A model generated the notes under the pieces. The model was not told the DNA's origin. It made no database searches and worked only from the letters and a program-made list of their open reading frames with translations. A DNA stretch of 64,000 bases from Brachynemurus nebulosus (Eukaryota; Arthropoda; Insecta; Neuroptera; Myrmeleontidae), in assembly GCA_035578155.1 (NCBI GenBank), contig JAPWDM010000004.1, positions 52,851,762 through 52,915,761 of the forward strand, given 5' to 3'. Positions 10,193-22,915 of the stretch are shown here, one piece after another. Positions within the stretch are counted from its first letter, which is position 1, and every line of letters starts with the position of its first letter. Position numbers and translations under genes: made by a program.

Positions 10193-10786
10193 TACAGAGC
10201 GTTCCAAATTTCTTGAGTCGGTCAAGGTCATTCAATGCGTAATTTTAACAATTTTGCCGCTTATGTTATAGGAAGTACAGAACTATCATCAAATGGCGGT
10301 GCATTAGAAAAATAATAGGTCCTTCAATAATAAATAGACTAACTTGATAAGTTTAAAAACATTTTATTTTCATATACAGTTTGTTCAATATTCACAAAAA
10401 TGACTCAAAATGGTGGCTTTCCACTTCCATACACTTGGCCACTTTTCAAAGAGACTATAAAAATTTTCAAAGAGACTGTAAAAATTCTTCTATCCAACTT
10501 TATTTGAAAGCCCGGAAATTGAATGTTACAGTAGTCATTTCCATAATTTCTAATATGGTTGACTTTTTTACAATTACAAAACAAATTTTTCATATTTTAA
10601 CAAAATATTATGATTTTAATATCAAATAATCAAAACAAATATGCATATCTGCAAAGTAGGAAGCGATTCCGGTATGTTGTTGTAGTAATATATTTCACCG
10701 TGCACTACGTTTGGTTCAAAACCAATATACATTAGTTTTAACAGCAATTTGTGACTCTGAGCGACTCAATCTTTTTGGAACTCTCC
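10193..10786. other. Non-coding DNA
   Basis: No recognisable gene. Overlapping short frames at 10381-10629 occur on both strands and show no family resemblance. A repeated phrase TTTTCAAAGAGACT occurs twice near 10445 and 10468. Confidence 0.5.
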
Positions 10787-11115
<329 letters not shown>

Positions 11116-11560
11116 TGGCGAGCGAAAATCTTTTATAGAATTTTGAACTGTTTAGTGAGCGAAGCGAAGCACTTTATTCTCGCGCCTATTCTCAATCCCA
11201 TATGATTTAAAATTGACTAAACTATTTTCAGCTTTATTAGTAAATCGTATGGCGAGCGGAGCGAACCATTACATGGAATTAACCTTTTATAGAATTTTGA
11301 ACTGTTTAGTGAGCGAGACGAAGCACTTTATTCTGGCGCCTATTCTCAATCCAATATGATTTAAAATTGGCTAAACTATTTTCAGCTTTATTAGTAAATC
11401 GTATGGCAAGCGGGGCGAAGCATTACATGGAATTAACCTTTTACAGAATTTTGAACCATTTAACGAGCGAAGTGAAGCATTTTATTCTCGCGCCTATTCT
11501 CAATCCCATATGATTTAAAATTGGCTAAAATATTTTCAGCTTTATTAGTGAATATTGATT
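11116..11560 (+). repeat. 154-bp tandem repeat, ~2.8 units
   Basis: TTTTATAGAATTTTGAACTG recurs at 11131, 11285 and (one change) 11439, giving an exact 154-bp period. Each unit contains GAGCGAAGCGAAGCAC, CTCGCGCCTATTCTCAAT, TTTTCAGCTTTATTAGT and CGTATGGCGAGCGG. A lone inverted copy is at 5935-6035. Confidence 0.85.
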
Positions 11561-11627
11561 TGTATCAGAATCATAAGAAAAAATTAATTCAATCAATTAT
11601 AACTACTGAGGTCCAGCAACGGGTCAG

Positions 11628-12208
<581 letters not shown>

Positions 12209-12331
12209 AGTGTCCCGTTTCTTGTTTCTTAAAAATATTTTTCTATATTAAATTAAAAACAAATTATGTGGTCATACTGTAGAAACGAAGCGTCTTCACC
12301 TTTTTGTTGGAAAGACTTTTTCATAAAATAC

Positions 12332-12333
<2 letters not shown>
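12209..12333. other. Spacer between palindrome and (TA)n
   Basis: Begins ATACAGAGTGTCCCGTTTC, a phrase like the CAGGGTGTCCCG ends of some DNA transposons. No partner end is seen. Confidence 0.3.
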
Positions 12334-12399
<66 letters not shown>

Positions 12400-12420
12400 C
12401 TATCTATCTATCTATCTACC
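12334..12420. repeat. (TA)n plus (TATC)n compound microsatellite
   Basis: About 60 bp of TA followed by six TATC-type tetranucleotides ending TATCTACC. Confidence 0.95.
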
Positions 12421-12624
12421 GAAACATTATTTCCAACCGGTTTTTTTTCCAAAGTCTAATTGTTTTACCGCCCCCACCACCCCCTTAAAAGTGGTGTCGG
12501 ATCCAAAATTTGCCCACAACTTGACCCCACTTTGATAGATTGTGCATCGGAATGAGCCCTACTTACCAAATTTCAGCTCTTAACTTCCATAAGGGGGCCC
12601 TACACATATTACAAAGTAGCGGGA

Positions 12625-12724
<100 letters not shown>

Positions 12725-12845
12725 GACATTTTTTTCTACATAATTGTGTTCTACGGGTCCGAAAACCGATAGCGCCCCTACTCTCGCCTCTCGCCTTTCT
12801 TATCGTATAGGCTTCTTAATCGTTTCGTTCGAGAGTTATCGTGGA

Positions 12846-12849
<4 letters not shown>
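12725..12849 (+). repeat. Fragment sharing CGTTCGAGAGTTATCGTGG with the composite element
   Basis: TTTCGTTCGAGAGTTATCGTG followed by GAAACA and a (TA)n array also occurs, with one or two changes, at 15848-15880 and 37955-37985 inside the composite element. It is a diverged piece of the same repeat class. Confidence 0.55.
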
Positions 12850-12929
<80 letters not shown>

Positions 12930-12940
12930 TATATATATTT
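12850..12940. repeat. (TA)n array
   Basis: About 90 bp of alternating TA with TTCATA near the right end. Confidence 0.95.
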
Positions 12941-12959
12941 AGTTTTCGAAGTTTGTACC

Positions 12960-13435
12960 ACTCGCACAGGTCACCCAAATAAACCTAGAAGCCTGAAATT
13001 TTGTATTCGGATTGAGTTAGTATCAAGGGAGTGCCTTTTGGGAGTTTCAACTTTTAACCCTTACCCTCACCATTTTTACACCAAAAAGAACATGATTTTT
13101 CTTGTTTTTTAACAGTTACGTTCGGGTCAAAATCTCCCCAAATAAACCTAGAGCGCTGAAATTTTGAGTACAGGTTAGGTTAATAGCCAGTAACTGCTTT
13201 TTGGAGGTTTCAAATTTTAACCCTTACTCCCACGATTTTTATGCCAGTATCTCCTTGAATTTTTTGCCTTTTTTCTAACACGTCTAGACGTGACTCTCTA
13301 GAGAGTCTCTAGAGACTCTCTGAGTAAACGTATAGGGCTGAAATTTTGTATATGTATTGAGTTACTATCCAGTTAGTGCCTTTTAGGGATTCCACATTAC
13401 TTTTCCCCAAACTTCTTACATCTGAATTCAATGGT
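12960..13435 (+). repeat. Three diverged ~160-190-bp tandem units
   Basis: CCCAAATAAACCTAGAA, CCCAAATAAACCTAGAG and GAGTAAACGTATAGG are each followed by GCTGAAATTTTG(T/A) and then GGTTA/GAGTTA. A shared tail YTTTTGGRRGTTTCAA, then CTTACYC, is seen in the first two and more degraded in the third. Between units 2 and 3 is a short palindrome, CTCTCTAGAGAGTCTCTAGAGA (about 13292-13313). Confidence 0.6.
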
Positions 13436-13510
13436 ATTGCTAAATGTGTTTAAAATGCTTTATATTTACACTATAAGACAAGTAGGCGAATAGTAAATGT
13501 AAAAATTTAA

Positions 13511-13549
13511 ATACCCCTGTCGCAGCATCTGCATAACATAGCGAATTGC
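13511..13549 (+). mobile_element. Solo head of the composite element
   Basis: Has the same 5' block as the full copies at 14243 and 32914 (TACCCCTGTCGCAGCATC ... CATAGCGAATT) but diverges right after GCGAATT. Confidence 0.75.
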
Positions 13550-13988
13550 CTCCTATTAAATTATTTTAGTACAAAAAATACTACAAGACATAATAATTAA
13601 TAACAGTGAGATTCTACGTCTGTTTTTCTGACTTTTGTCTAATACAGACATACAGTCTATCTACAATATCATCAGTCTACAGAATTTAATTTATTAGTTA
13701 AGAAAATAATCCAAATATCACTAACAATAAATACCTTAAATGAGTTTAAAAGAATCAAAACGACACTGTTTATTAAATTGCGTAAGATCTGATTCTGACT
13801 CGTTAAAAGTGGTCAAGTGGGAATAAGCTGATAAATGCGAATTTATAAGGATTTTCTTGTACTACAAAATCCAAAAAAGTGGGAACGCGTACTGTTTTTT
13901 GGTTAATTGTACTTTGTTTTCTTGCACAAAATTTTAAAATTACTTTATTTTTTTAAAAAACGGTGGCAATTCTAGTCACCACATATAC

Positions 13989-14219
13989 CTATTGGCGACG
14001 CAAAGATTCTCACTCGCGCCTTTGGTGGTAAAATTAAAACTAGCATTAAGTAAAAATATACGTATACGATTAATGGGTGATATAGAATCTAGTAATCCGC
14101 GCATAATTTGTATAGTACATTTTTCTATCGACAAGTAAACGTATAAGAAAATTTTTACTTGATACAGCTTCTAGTTTAAAAAACCAGGAGCGCTTGCGTA
14201 GTCTTTGCGTCGCCAATAA
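13989..14219. mobile_element. MITE with TATTGGCGACGCAAAGA ends, ~231 bp
   Basis: Inverted ends of about 17 bp: TATTGGCGACGCAAAGA at 13989 and its reverse complement at 14203-14219. No coding capacity. A similar partial word (TTGGTGACGCAAAG) occurs at 24162. Confidence 0.6.
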
Positions 14220-14699
14220 AAATCATCCTACTACAAAAAAAATACCCCTGTCGCAGCATCTGCATAACATAGCGAATTTCGAAATATTGGGCACTGGCGG
14301 ATCTCATCTAAGACCTGTATCCATTTAAAATAATTCAGCTTTCTAAGAGTGAAAAGATTTTCAGAATCAGTTGAGTAGTTAATTTTTGGCGCTTTTTCGC
14401 ATAAGGTGCTTGGCGCATATACCCATCTAAACTAGTTTAGCTTTCTAAGAGTAAAAGAATTTTCAAAATCGGCTAGGTAATTTATTTTTGGTATATTTGG
14501 AACCCAAGACCCCGAACGGACTTTGTACAGCATAGTGCTATCCACCTAAAATAAGTTAATTCTCTAGCAATGAGAAAATATTAAGAATCGGTTCGGTAGC
14601 TTATTTCTATCCTATATAATATAGGATATTTTATCTTTCTAACAGAAAAACTATTTTTAAAACCCGTTGTGTAGTTTTCTATGCCGCATTTGCATCCGC

Positions 14700-15270
14700 A
14701 GGACAGTTGTGGATCTCAGATAACATACTGTACTTATCTAAAATAGTTTACCTCTGCAATAGTGAAAAAATTTTCAAAATCGGTCAGTTATTTTATTTTT
14801 GACACTTCTGGGTCCCATGGACTTTAACGGACCTTACATAACATAATGTATAACTATCTAAAATAGTTTAGCTCTCTAACAGCGAAAAAATTTTCAAAAT
14901 CGGTCGGTTAGTTTATTCTGGCGCTTAAAAGATCCCAGGACTCTGACCGACCTCATACAACATATAAGCTAAATCCATCTAAAATAGTTTACCTCTGTAA
15001 TAGTGAAAAAATTTTCAAAATCAGTCGGTTATTGCATTTTTGACACATTTAGATCCAATGGACCCTAGCGGACCTTACATAAGGTAATCTATATCTATCT
15101 AAAATAGTTTAGCTCTCTAACAGTGAAAAAATTTTCAAAATCGGTCGGTTAGTTTATTATTGACATTTTTGGGTCCCGTGGACCCTGGCGGACCTTACAT
15201 TACGTAATCTATATCTATCTAAAATATCTAAAATAGCTTAGATCTTTGACAGTGAAAAAATTTTCAAAAT
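14700..15270 (+). repeat. 120-bp satellite units in copy A
   Basis: The anchor GTGAAAAAATTTTCAAAATC recurs at 120-121-bp spacing near 14762, 14880, 15003 and 15122, then about 130 bp later because CTAAAATAT is duplicated. Each unit also contains TTTATTTTTGACA, GGACCTTACATAA and ATCTATCTAAAATAG. Confidence 0.9.
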
Positions 15271-15878
15271 CGATCTAGTTCTTTAAAATTTTTTTCCTGG
15301 CATATAAACATTATTATTATGTTATCTTTCTATAATATTTAATAATATTATATCATAACATTACCTTCATTATCTTGTTCATTTAAAATTCAATAAAAAA
15401 ATTAAAAAATCTTCATTACACATGCTTAAAATATCTGGTTAATTTTAATTTAAAAAAATGAGACAGAGCTATGGTATTTATAATACGTAGATTTTGAATA
15501 CCTACCGTTTGTTTTACGTAAAAAAAATGAAGTTTTTGTATATGTTATAAGCAATTGAGACAGAAATATAAATTACTTATTACAATGACAAAGAGAGCAA
15601 AATAAGGCAAAAGTGAAAATTACGATTTTCTCGAAAAGTACTTAATATAGAAAGAAAATTATAAGAACATTTTCTTCATAATTTTTTTTTCCTTTGCAAC
15701 GATGTAAAAATCGAACTGTCTTATGATAGGATCGAATGATAAAAAATGGCCAGAAAACCTACTTCTGGGCATCCGACGTGTCTGGCTAACGAACTTAGCC
15801 GAGCCAATTCAGAATCCAGTCCGCACACAAAATTTCATAAGCATTAGACGTTTCGTTCGAGAGTTATCGTGGGAACAC

Positions 15879-15883
<5 letters not shown>

Positions 15884-15959
<76 letters not shown>
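15884..15959. repeat. (TA)n array inside composite copy A
   Basis: Alternating TA between the conserved AACACATAAA block and the TTTTAGTGAATATC block. Confidence 0.95.
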
Positions 15960-15961
<2 letters not shown>

Positions 15962-16189
15962 AATTTTAGTGAATATCATTTTCGTATTCTAGGGACCTCA
16001 GAACATATTTCTGCCATAGTCCCGGACTCAGATTGCGTCATGAGACCTACTGTAATAGCTGAATTTAGAGTTTTCGAAATTCGCTAAAAAACACTCATCA
16101 TAATAACTGTAACTCTAGCAAGTACTACACATTAATATTTTTTGCGTATATCAACATCTAATAGTATGTTATACACCAAGGAACTGTTT

Positions 16190-16657
16190 TAAAGCCGTGT
16201 GTGAAGTTTGTGGCCAGAGGGCCTGTAAGGCCCGAGGGTTCAAAATAAACACTTTAGTCCCGTGGAGTATAATATGCAACACTCTAAAATATCTGGTATC
16301 TTCAACTCCTTACGGGGTTATAAACTTTGTCTCAGATGGTTTTGGTGGCCGAACTTCTGATTTAACAATTTTTGAAGAATCTGGATTTATGGACATCTTA
16401 CCACCTGCAGTTTGTATCATGGTAGACAGAGCCTTCAAGCACATCGAAGGAGTGCTGGCAAAAACCAATTTCAGTTGATTAGACCACTCAGTGTTAGCAG
16501 TACGAAGAAAAGTTCAAGCGATGTGTTACTGTCAAAGAAAATTGCAAGCCTTCGGATTCATATTGAAAGAGTGATCAGAAGACTGCGTGAATTTGCTTTT
16601 CTAAAGCCACATGCCTGTGTTGATCATTTTTTAATCCCCAATTTAGAGTATGCCTAG
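16190..16657 (+). pseudogene. DDE_Tnp_4-type transposase fragment
   Basis: C-terminal catalytic part of a transposase of the DDE_4 class (ISL2EU/PIF-Harbinger-like). The first frame (to 16478) reads NTLKYLVSSTPYGVINFVSD, GGRTSDLTIFEESGF, LPPAVCIMVDRAF; a frameshift at about 16470 leads to a second frame with LLSKKIASLRIHIERVIRRL (the final catalytic Glu region) and FLIPNLEYA before TAG. The upstream part of the protein is not found. It is a decayed fragment; which DDE_4 superfamily it comes from is uncertain. Confidence 0.65.
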
Positions 16658-16798
16658 ATCATTTGTTGTGCTCTTGTCAATTTAAAATCACCCTTAATTA
16701 AAAATGAATAAAAACTGTATTTACAAAACTTTGGGTTTTATTTATTTTTATATTTATTTACAAAAATGTTTTAAAAGAACGAAAAGTATGCTTAAATA

Positions 16799-16883
<85 letters not shown>

Positions 16884-16937
16884 CATATATACTATTTAAG
16901 ATTATATATATATATATATACATATATACTATTTAAG

Positions 16938-16989
<52 letters not shown>
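16799..16989. repeat. (TA)n array with duplicated ACTATTTAAGATT spacer
   Basis: TA runs are separated twice by CATATATACTATTTAAGATT (about 16883 and 16921), so a spacer plus TA block has been tandemly duplicated. Confidence 0.9.
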
Positions 16990-16992
<3 letters not shown>

Positions 16993-17736
16993 GTCTAATT
17001 TTAAGGCTATCGCATTTGCTTTTTCTTGCAGTAGAGGACCGGATACTGGAAGATTCGATGAACGGCATTTAACAAAAAAGTCATAAACTTTTTGATTTAT
17101 TGCTTCATTACCAGTTTTACGAATTTTTCGTTTTCGTTCGGCGCTGCAATTCTTTTCGTAAGCTTTCAAAATTTCGTCTTTACACTTCAAAATATTCCCA
17201 ACAGTTGATTTGGGAATTCCAAATTGGTCGGCTGCCTTTCTTAAACTAACACCATTCTCTACTAAGTCTATAACATTTTTTTTCTTTTCAATCGTCAATT
17301 CTACTAAACATTTTCGCTTCGAACTCCTGGTGCTAAATTTGTAACTAATAAATATTCAAGAGATCTGTACACATGAAATCACTGCTGATTATTGACTAAT
17401 AACCATTGTGATTGCCGAGCTTTTATATTTTTAGGACATAACTAACACGTGTTTCGGTCATGTGTAAAAGTTCAATTATTATAACTGTCATAACATAACT
17501 AACACGTGTTTCGGTCACGTGTAAAATACATGAATGTCCAACGTAAACAGGTCAAAATATCAAAAATCATTTTAAAAAACTGTCCAAATTAGACAGGTTT
17601 CCAACATATAGAGGTGTCTAACTTATAAGTATTAATATGCATTTAAAACAATGTAATTTCGCCAGGCCAATTGAAAAGTGTCCAACTTGAGCAGGTGTCC
17701 AGTATACAGAGGTGTCCAACTTGGCAGGTTTCACTG
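16985..17736 (-). mobile_element. Tigger/pogo-like element 5' part
   Basis: The minus-strand 5' terminus is at 17736: CAGTGAAACCTGCCAAGTTG, flanked by TA, matching the CAGTG-type pogo/Tigger end and TA target. It contains several GTGTCCAAC-type repeats and a duplicated CATAACTAACACGTGTTTCG (about 17438 and 17490), then transposase coding sequence. The element is cut off at about 16985 where a (TA)n array starts, so no 3' end is present. Confidence 0.75.
16989..17335 (-). pseudogene. Tigger-like transposase N-terminal DNA-binding domains
   Basis: The minus strand encodes the N-terminus of a pogo/Tigger transposase (CENP-B-like). A psq-type helix-turn-helix reads RKCLVELTIEKKKNVIDLVE, NGVSLRKAADQFGIPKST, VGNILKCKDEIL; it is followed by the second (Tc5/CENP-B) domain with EAINQKVYDFFVKC and LPVSGPLLQEKA. 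The DDE catalytic domain is missing because the frame runs into the (TA)n array and becomes an artificial Tyr/Ile repeat. There is no in-frame ATG ahead of the RSSKRKC stretch. It is a truncated remnant. Confidence 0.75.
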
Positions 17737-17737
17737 T

Positions 17738-18070
<333 letters not shown>

Positions 18071-20613
18071 ATATATGTATATATAACTTTTTCCAGTGCT
18101 GTTTTTTCCTGAATTGAAGCTTGTTAGAACTAGGAGCCAAGTTAAAAATCAAGGGGTATTTAAGGTCTAATTATAAACTAATTGTATATTTATTTTCCCC
18201 TAAATATTTTATATAATCTTTTATTTTCTGCAAGTACAAACTTTGAATCGATTTTCGTTAGATCGATCTTTCATAAGCCGATTTTCTCCTGCCTCGATTT
18301 TTGGTTTGACGATTCGAATCCATCCACAAGATCGATTTTTTGGCCAGAGATCGGAAACTCTATTTGGCATTTAATAATTCATTTTAAATATCTATTTTCC
18401 ATTATCTATTTTAAATATGTTCAGCAAAACCATTTTCCATTTTGTATTTTAAATACATTTTTGAAAACCATTTTCCATTTTAATTTCTATGAACCATTTT
18501 TCCCAGCCCTGCTGGTAGTTACGTATAACCAGTGGTAGATTTACACTACGGGCACGCGGGGCAGAGGCCTAATTATAAACTGATAGAAAATAAAATATAT
18601 ATAAAAGTTTTAATGAAGTTTCTTATTGGGTCATCACAAATCAGTTTTTAATTTTCTTTGAGGATGAACTGCTGAATTTAATATAAATAAAATGGTTTCC
18701 AGTTTGCGCTAAAAGTGTCCATTATTCCAAAATTTGACTCAATTTTCTATAAATGAATCATAAAAGTGGTAAAATTATTTGACAACATAAATAGTTAAAA
18801 TATATTTTACACTAATTTTGAAAAAATATCATATTTTTACTAAAAATATCCTAATTTAAATTCGAAAAGATCCCGTAAATTTTTCACGATCTCTGTATCG
18901 ATTTACTCTCCAAAGAATCGATTCGAAAAATCGAAGATCGGCTCTCCAAAAATCGATTTTCGATAAAATCGAATCGAGATCCCTAATGCCTTTTTTTACT
19001 TTAAATTCTATAAATTTTTTTATCAATATTAGAAAAAAAGTTAAGAAAATTTTAAACGTACTGAAATTATATAAAGGCAGTCTTTTGAGAAAATTTTATA
19101 AAGTTTACATGATATGAAAACGAAATTTAACTCTTGAAATATTGTTACTTTGAAATATTGTAAAATTTAATTCAGCCCTGACATATTCAAACCTTAACTA
19201 CGCTACAACTGCGAGTTCTAAATTATGAAAATCATCTACTTGTAATACAAAAAATTTTTTATCGCCGTGTCTTAAAGATAATAGTACACAGCTTGAGTCA
19301 GAAGAGTATGATTTAAGAGAACTACAACTCTAGTAATAAATTTAACTCAAGTGACTTTGCAATTCGAGTTATAAAAAATTTGAATCAATTAAATAAACTT
19401 ACATTTAATTTACAATTTGTTAGACTTCAGATCGTTCAGTTCGAGTTCTACAATTTATGCACATAAATTTGAGTATACATGCATTTTCATTTTAAATGTA
19501 AAATGGACTCAAATTTTCTTTTTAAATACAAAATGGAAAATGGTTTGACCGAACTAATTTAAAATAGAAAATGGAAAATGCCATTTTGTGTTTTAAATAC
19601 ATATTTAAAAGAAATCATTTTAAGTAGCTCCCAGCCCTGATCAACAGAAAATTATTTTATTGTAAAATTGTATAACAATTAACAGAAGTTTTGGTTTTTT
19701 AATAAAACAGTAATTTGAATTTACATTGCATATTTATTTTTATTATTTAATAATTTGACAAAATGTAGAATTTGTTTTTTTTTTGCTCGCCACTTACGTT
19801 TTTTAAGAAGGGCGATCTTTTTTAGGGGCGGCAAAATTTTTTTACCTTTTCAGAGGCGACATTTTTTACTGAGCCTAGAGCGGCATTTAAGGTAAATCCG
19901 GCATTTAAGGTAAATTGCCTTTATAAACTACTTGTGTTGAAACTGTTTTCAAACTTAATTCTGTTTTATCATCTGGAAACGTTATAGTATGGTGGTACAT
20001 TCCTGGAAAACCTGGAAATGTCAAGGAATTCTAAACTTTCTGGAAAAGTCAGGGAATTTTACCAGAAGACTGGAAAAAATTGATTTTTATAATTTCGTTA
20101 ACTTAAGGATAAAACTTCAATCAATTTTTTGACAAAGTACTTAGTTACTCAATGTTAGGAACACTTTTAATTTTTTCTTCATCTTCGGATTGTTGTACTA
20201 TTAATTGAATCAGTTATTTCAGAAACAACACATGTAACAATTTCAGCTAATTTCAACTAGAGGTGAATTTGTATATAGCTTACCAAGACGCATCGTTTGG
20301 TGCAGAAAAAACACGCATAACATTAACCCAACCCGTTGAAATCTAATCTTGAAGTTTGCCTTTAGAACAGAAACAACACATGTGTATCACTTGTATTGTA
20401 TTGACTATGAACATGAGTGAGGCGAATATGACCACAATGGTAGATTTCCTGCAGGAACAACACATGTGAAATTTCTTTAAAATATAGTTGTCAACTGACG
20501 TAAATATAGTTTATTTATAAAAATTATAATAAACAGAAACATACATAATATACAGTAACAAGTATAATAATCTATTATAATAATCTTATTAACAAACAAA
20601 TCAACAACAGACC
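18071..20613. other. Non-coding DNA with hAT-like and low-complexity fragments
   Basis: No gene recognised. GATCGATTTT-type words cluster at 18230-18350 and 18880-18990. ATTTTCCATTTTGTATTTTAA-type words at 18390-18510 reappear inverted at 19490-19640, each block followed by CCCAGCCCTG, a hAT-like end word. CAGTGGTAGATTTACACTACG at 18530 resembles a hAT left end. AACAACACATGT occurs three times between 20220 and 20470. Confidence 0.4.
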
Positions 20614-21627
20614 TGCCGGGCATAAATCCAACCCCTCATCCTCGTCGTGCTCGGCGGTAACTGCTAGCTGGCTAGCAGGCTAACGGGGCTCTGGTTAGTT
20701 AATAAATTAAGACAACACAGAATCATTTTAAACACGTTTTCGATTGTTATTGTTTTTTCGTCCCCTTTGTGTTTTTTTTTCTGCCACTGGAGGTCCGTGG
20801 GGCCTCCAACGGTGTTGTTGTAATCCCCACTGTACCACTGGGCGGCTCTAGGCCCCCGGCAATACAGTGGGTACGCTGTGATATATTTACTGTGATTTTT
20901 CAGCCTGTGATATTTTGTTGTTATTTTATTTTTATTTTTCTATTTTGTTGAATTTTTGTTTAGTTTCCTTCTAATGGAGATTCTTTGAATCTCCATTAGC
21001 GTTGTTATAATCCCCATCGCCCCACTGGGTGGCTCCAGGCCCCCCACTAGTGCGATGGGTTACTGTGATAATTCTTGTTTCGCTATTTTTTTTGATGTTC
21101 CTTATCTGTGATATTTTGTTATGCCGCTGTAGGCCTGTTGTTATGGCTCTACAGCGGTATTGTTTTAACTCCGTATTGCGTCACTGGTCGGCCAGTGGCT
21201 ACCCACTGACGCAATAAGTTCTTCTGTGATACCTTGTTGTGATACTGCTCTGTGATATTTATTTCCTTTTTTTGAGTTTGTCTAGTCAGGTTCCTCCACC
21301 CCGAGGCCCTTTACACCTCGGGGAGAGTTTCATCGTTGGTTTTCAGTTCTTGGTGCCTGGACGTTCTGGCTAGTACTTAACGTACCGCCACCAAGGACTG
21401 TCCTCTCTTTGTGAAACCCTGGGATGGCAGGGCTCATCGGTGAATTTTATTATGTGTATGTTTGTCCATTGTCTAGTGCATTTATGTGTCCCTGTCTTTA
21501 CGTGTTGTTTTTATTTATATCGTGTTTGGCGGCGCATGCCCTCAGTTGGCGATGCTGCCGGGTGCTGCTGACCGCGCCATCCACCGGCAACAGTATCCCA
21601 ATCTTAATAAAAAAAAAAAAAAAAAAA
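20614..21627 (+). mobile_element. 5'-truncated I-like non-LTR element (3' UTR only)
   Basis: Flanked by an 11-bp duplication AACAACAGACC at 20603-20613 and 21628-21638, with a poly(A) tail just before the right copy. From about 20750 it parallels the 3' UTR of the full element at 26011: the same stem-loop series (GCCGCTGTAG/CTACAGCGG, TTGCGTCACTGG..., CCCCGAGG/CCTCGGGG, CTTGGTG/CACCAAG) and the same GGCGGCGCATGCCC ... TGCCGGGTGCTGCTGACCGC end, but clearly diverged. The first ~130 bp do not match the full copy, so it belongs to a related subfamily. Confidence 0.85.
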
Positions 21628-21759
21628 AACAACAGACCAATAGCGTTAACAATAAAAAGAAGAAAGACTATCTTCTGCTACATGATTGATCAAAATATAG
21701 TGAAAATTTTGAACAGAGCATTGTTAGCGATTGTGACACATTAAGTGGTAAATACTAGC

Positions 21760-22915
21760 TCAGTGCTCAAGAGCCCCTATCGCATATAAAAATACGTCAT
21801 TCAGCTGCTCCAGGCCTCTTATGGGTAATAACGCCGTCATGGGATCACCTCCAGCACTGATATGCTTATTCAAGTATATTTGCCTATTAAAAGGATAATT
21901 TTTACATTTGAAAAGAAAGTGCGTAAGACCGTTAACTTCGTTACACTGTTGACAAATTTTTTCATATTTCAGAGTCAGTTTACAGCCTTTGAAGAAAATT
22001 TTTGTACATATTTTATTTGACATTCGTAACTGACTAACTAATCTTATTTTGGAAAAATTAGCCTTAAGGTGAAGATAGTTATTCCCATTTTCTTCATGTA
22101 TCAGGCGTCTATACATTGGGGTATAAGTAGATTGCTGCAAGCGGTTTAGATCGGCGTCTTTTAATGAGTTTTCGTACTTTTGAATAATTTCGGTCAGCAT
22201 TCTTTTTGTTTTGAACATGTCCTGCGCTTCCCACAAATCCTCGTAACCAAGTTGAGTCAACTTTTGTTTTAAAGATACAACCCAGTTAGAGTTTTTGTAG
22301 GTTGGGTCATCAGATAGTTCCTTTAGTTTTGCATAGAATACTTTCGGGATTCTCTCGTCTGTCATATTCAGCAAATGACACCACCATATCAACATACGTT
22401 TTAAAATAAGTGTAGCCAAGTGTGGACAGTTCATCTCCGACCTCACTACATAAGGTGTCGTCATTGATAATTGTAGTAGATTTTTCCAGTACTGTGTTTG
22501 TACTTTTTCCAATACTTGTACTTGTACTTGTACATACAGCAATGTCGATCGAACTATGGAGTCGAAAAGGGTTTTCTTGGTTTCCCAACAGTTTGATTTT
22601 GAGATTGACAGTATTGATTTTGATTTTGCCGCTGCTATTCGTGCTTTTGAAAGAAAATGGTCGCAACAGTTTTTAAAACTACTCGACGCAGAAAATGGTA
22701 CACCTAGATACGTGTACGTTTTAACTTTTTCAATTTCCACATTATTTAGCGTAAATATCCCATGTTCTTTTAATTTTGGTGATTTATGAAAAATTACTAT
22801 TTTCAATTTGCTTATTTTTACTGTCAGGTGATTTTTTATGCAATATTCCGAGAGCACCTCAAGTTTATCCTGTACATCATTAAAATATGTTCCAAACTTG
22901 ATCAGATCGTCTGGT
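21760..22915 (-). pseudogene. Non-LTR retrotransposon RT, C-terminal part
   Basis: The minus strand encodes the tail of a non-LTR reverse transcriptase. It begins just inside the catalytic box (reading PDDLIKFGTYFNDV from 22913 after a TGA) and continues through LTVKISKLKIVIFHKSPKL and TYTYLGVPFSASSSF to the connection region. Near the C-terminus CQQCNEVNGLTHFLFKC is a zinc-binding-like CxxC...HxxxxC pattern typical of these proteins, then GALEH and a stop. About 380 codons are uninterrupted, so this is a relatively young 5'-truncated insertion. A VQVQVQV run at about 22515 is encoded by a small repeat. The clade is not certain. Confidence 0.75.

Larger units (their letters stand above)
14243..16089 (+). 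mobile_element. Composite HINE/DINE-like element, copy A
   Basis: Modules in order: a head (TACCCCTGTCGCAGCATC ... TAGCGAATTTC), a degenerate then regular 120-bp tandem repeat (about 14330-15270), AT-rich DNA, a conserved block starting GTCTTATGATAGGATCGAAT (about 15718-15880), a (TA)n array (15884-15959) and a palindromic 3' end finishing GAAATTCGCTAAAA. The inner 5' word TAGCGAATTTC is the exact inverse of the 3' terminal GAAATTCGCTA. Subterminal inverted repeats, a 3' hairpin, a central tandem repeat and a microsatellite are known features of Helentron-associated DINE/HINE elements. No protein is encoded, so it is non-autonomous. The rolling-circle assignment is inference. Confidence 0.7.

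Noticed and set aside
13292..13313. CTCTCTAGAGAGTCTCTAGAGA as a regulatory palindrome
   Set aside because: It is short, low-complexity and lies within diverged repeat units, with no gene nearby.
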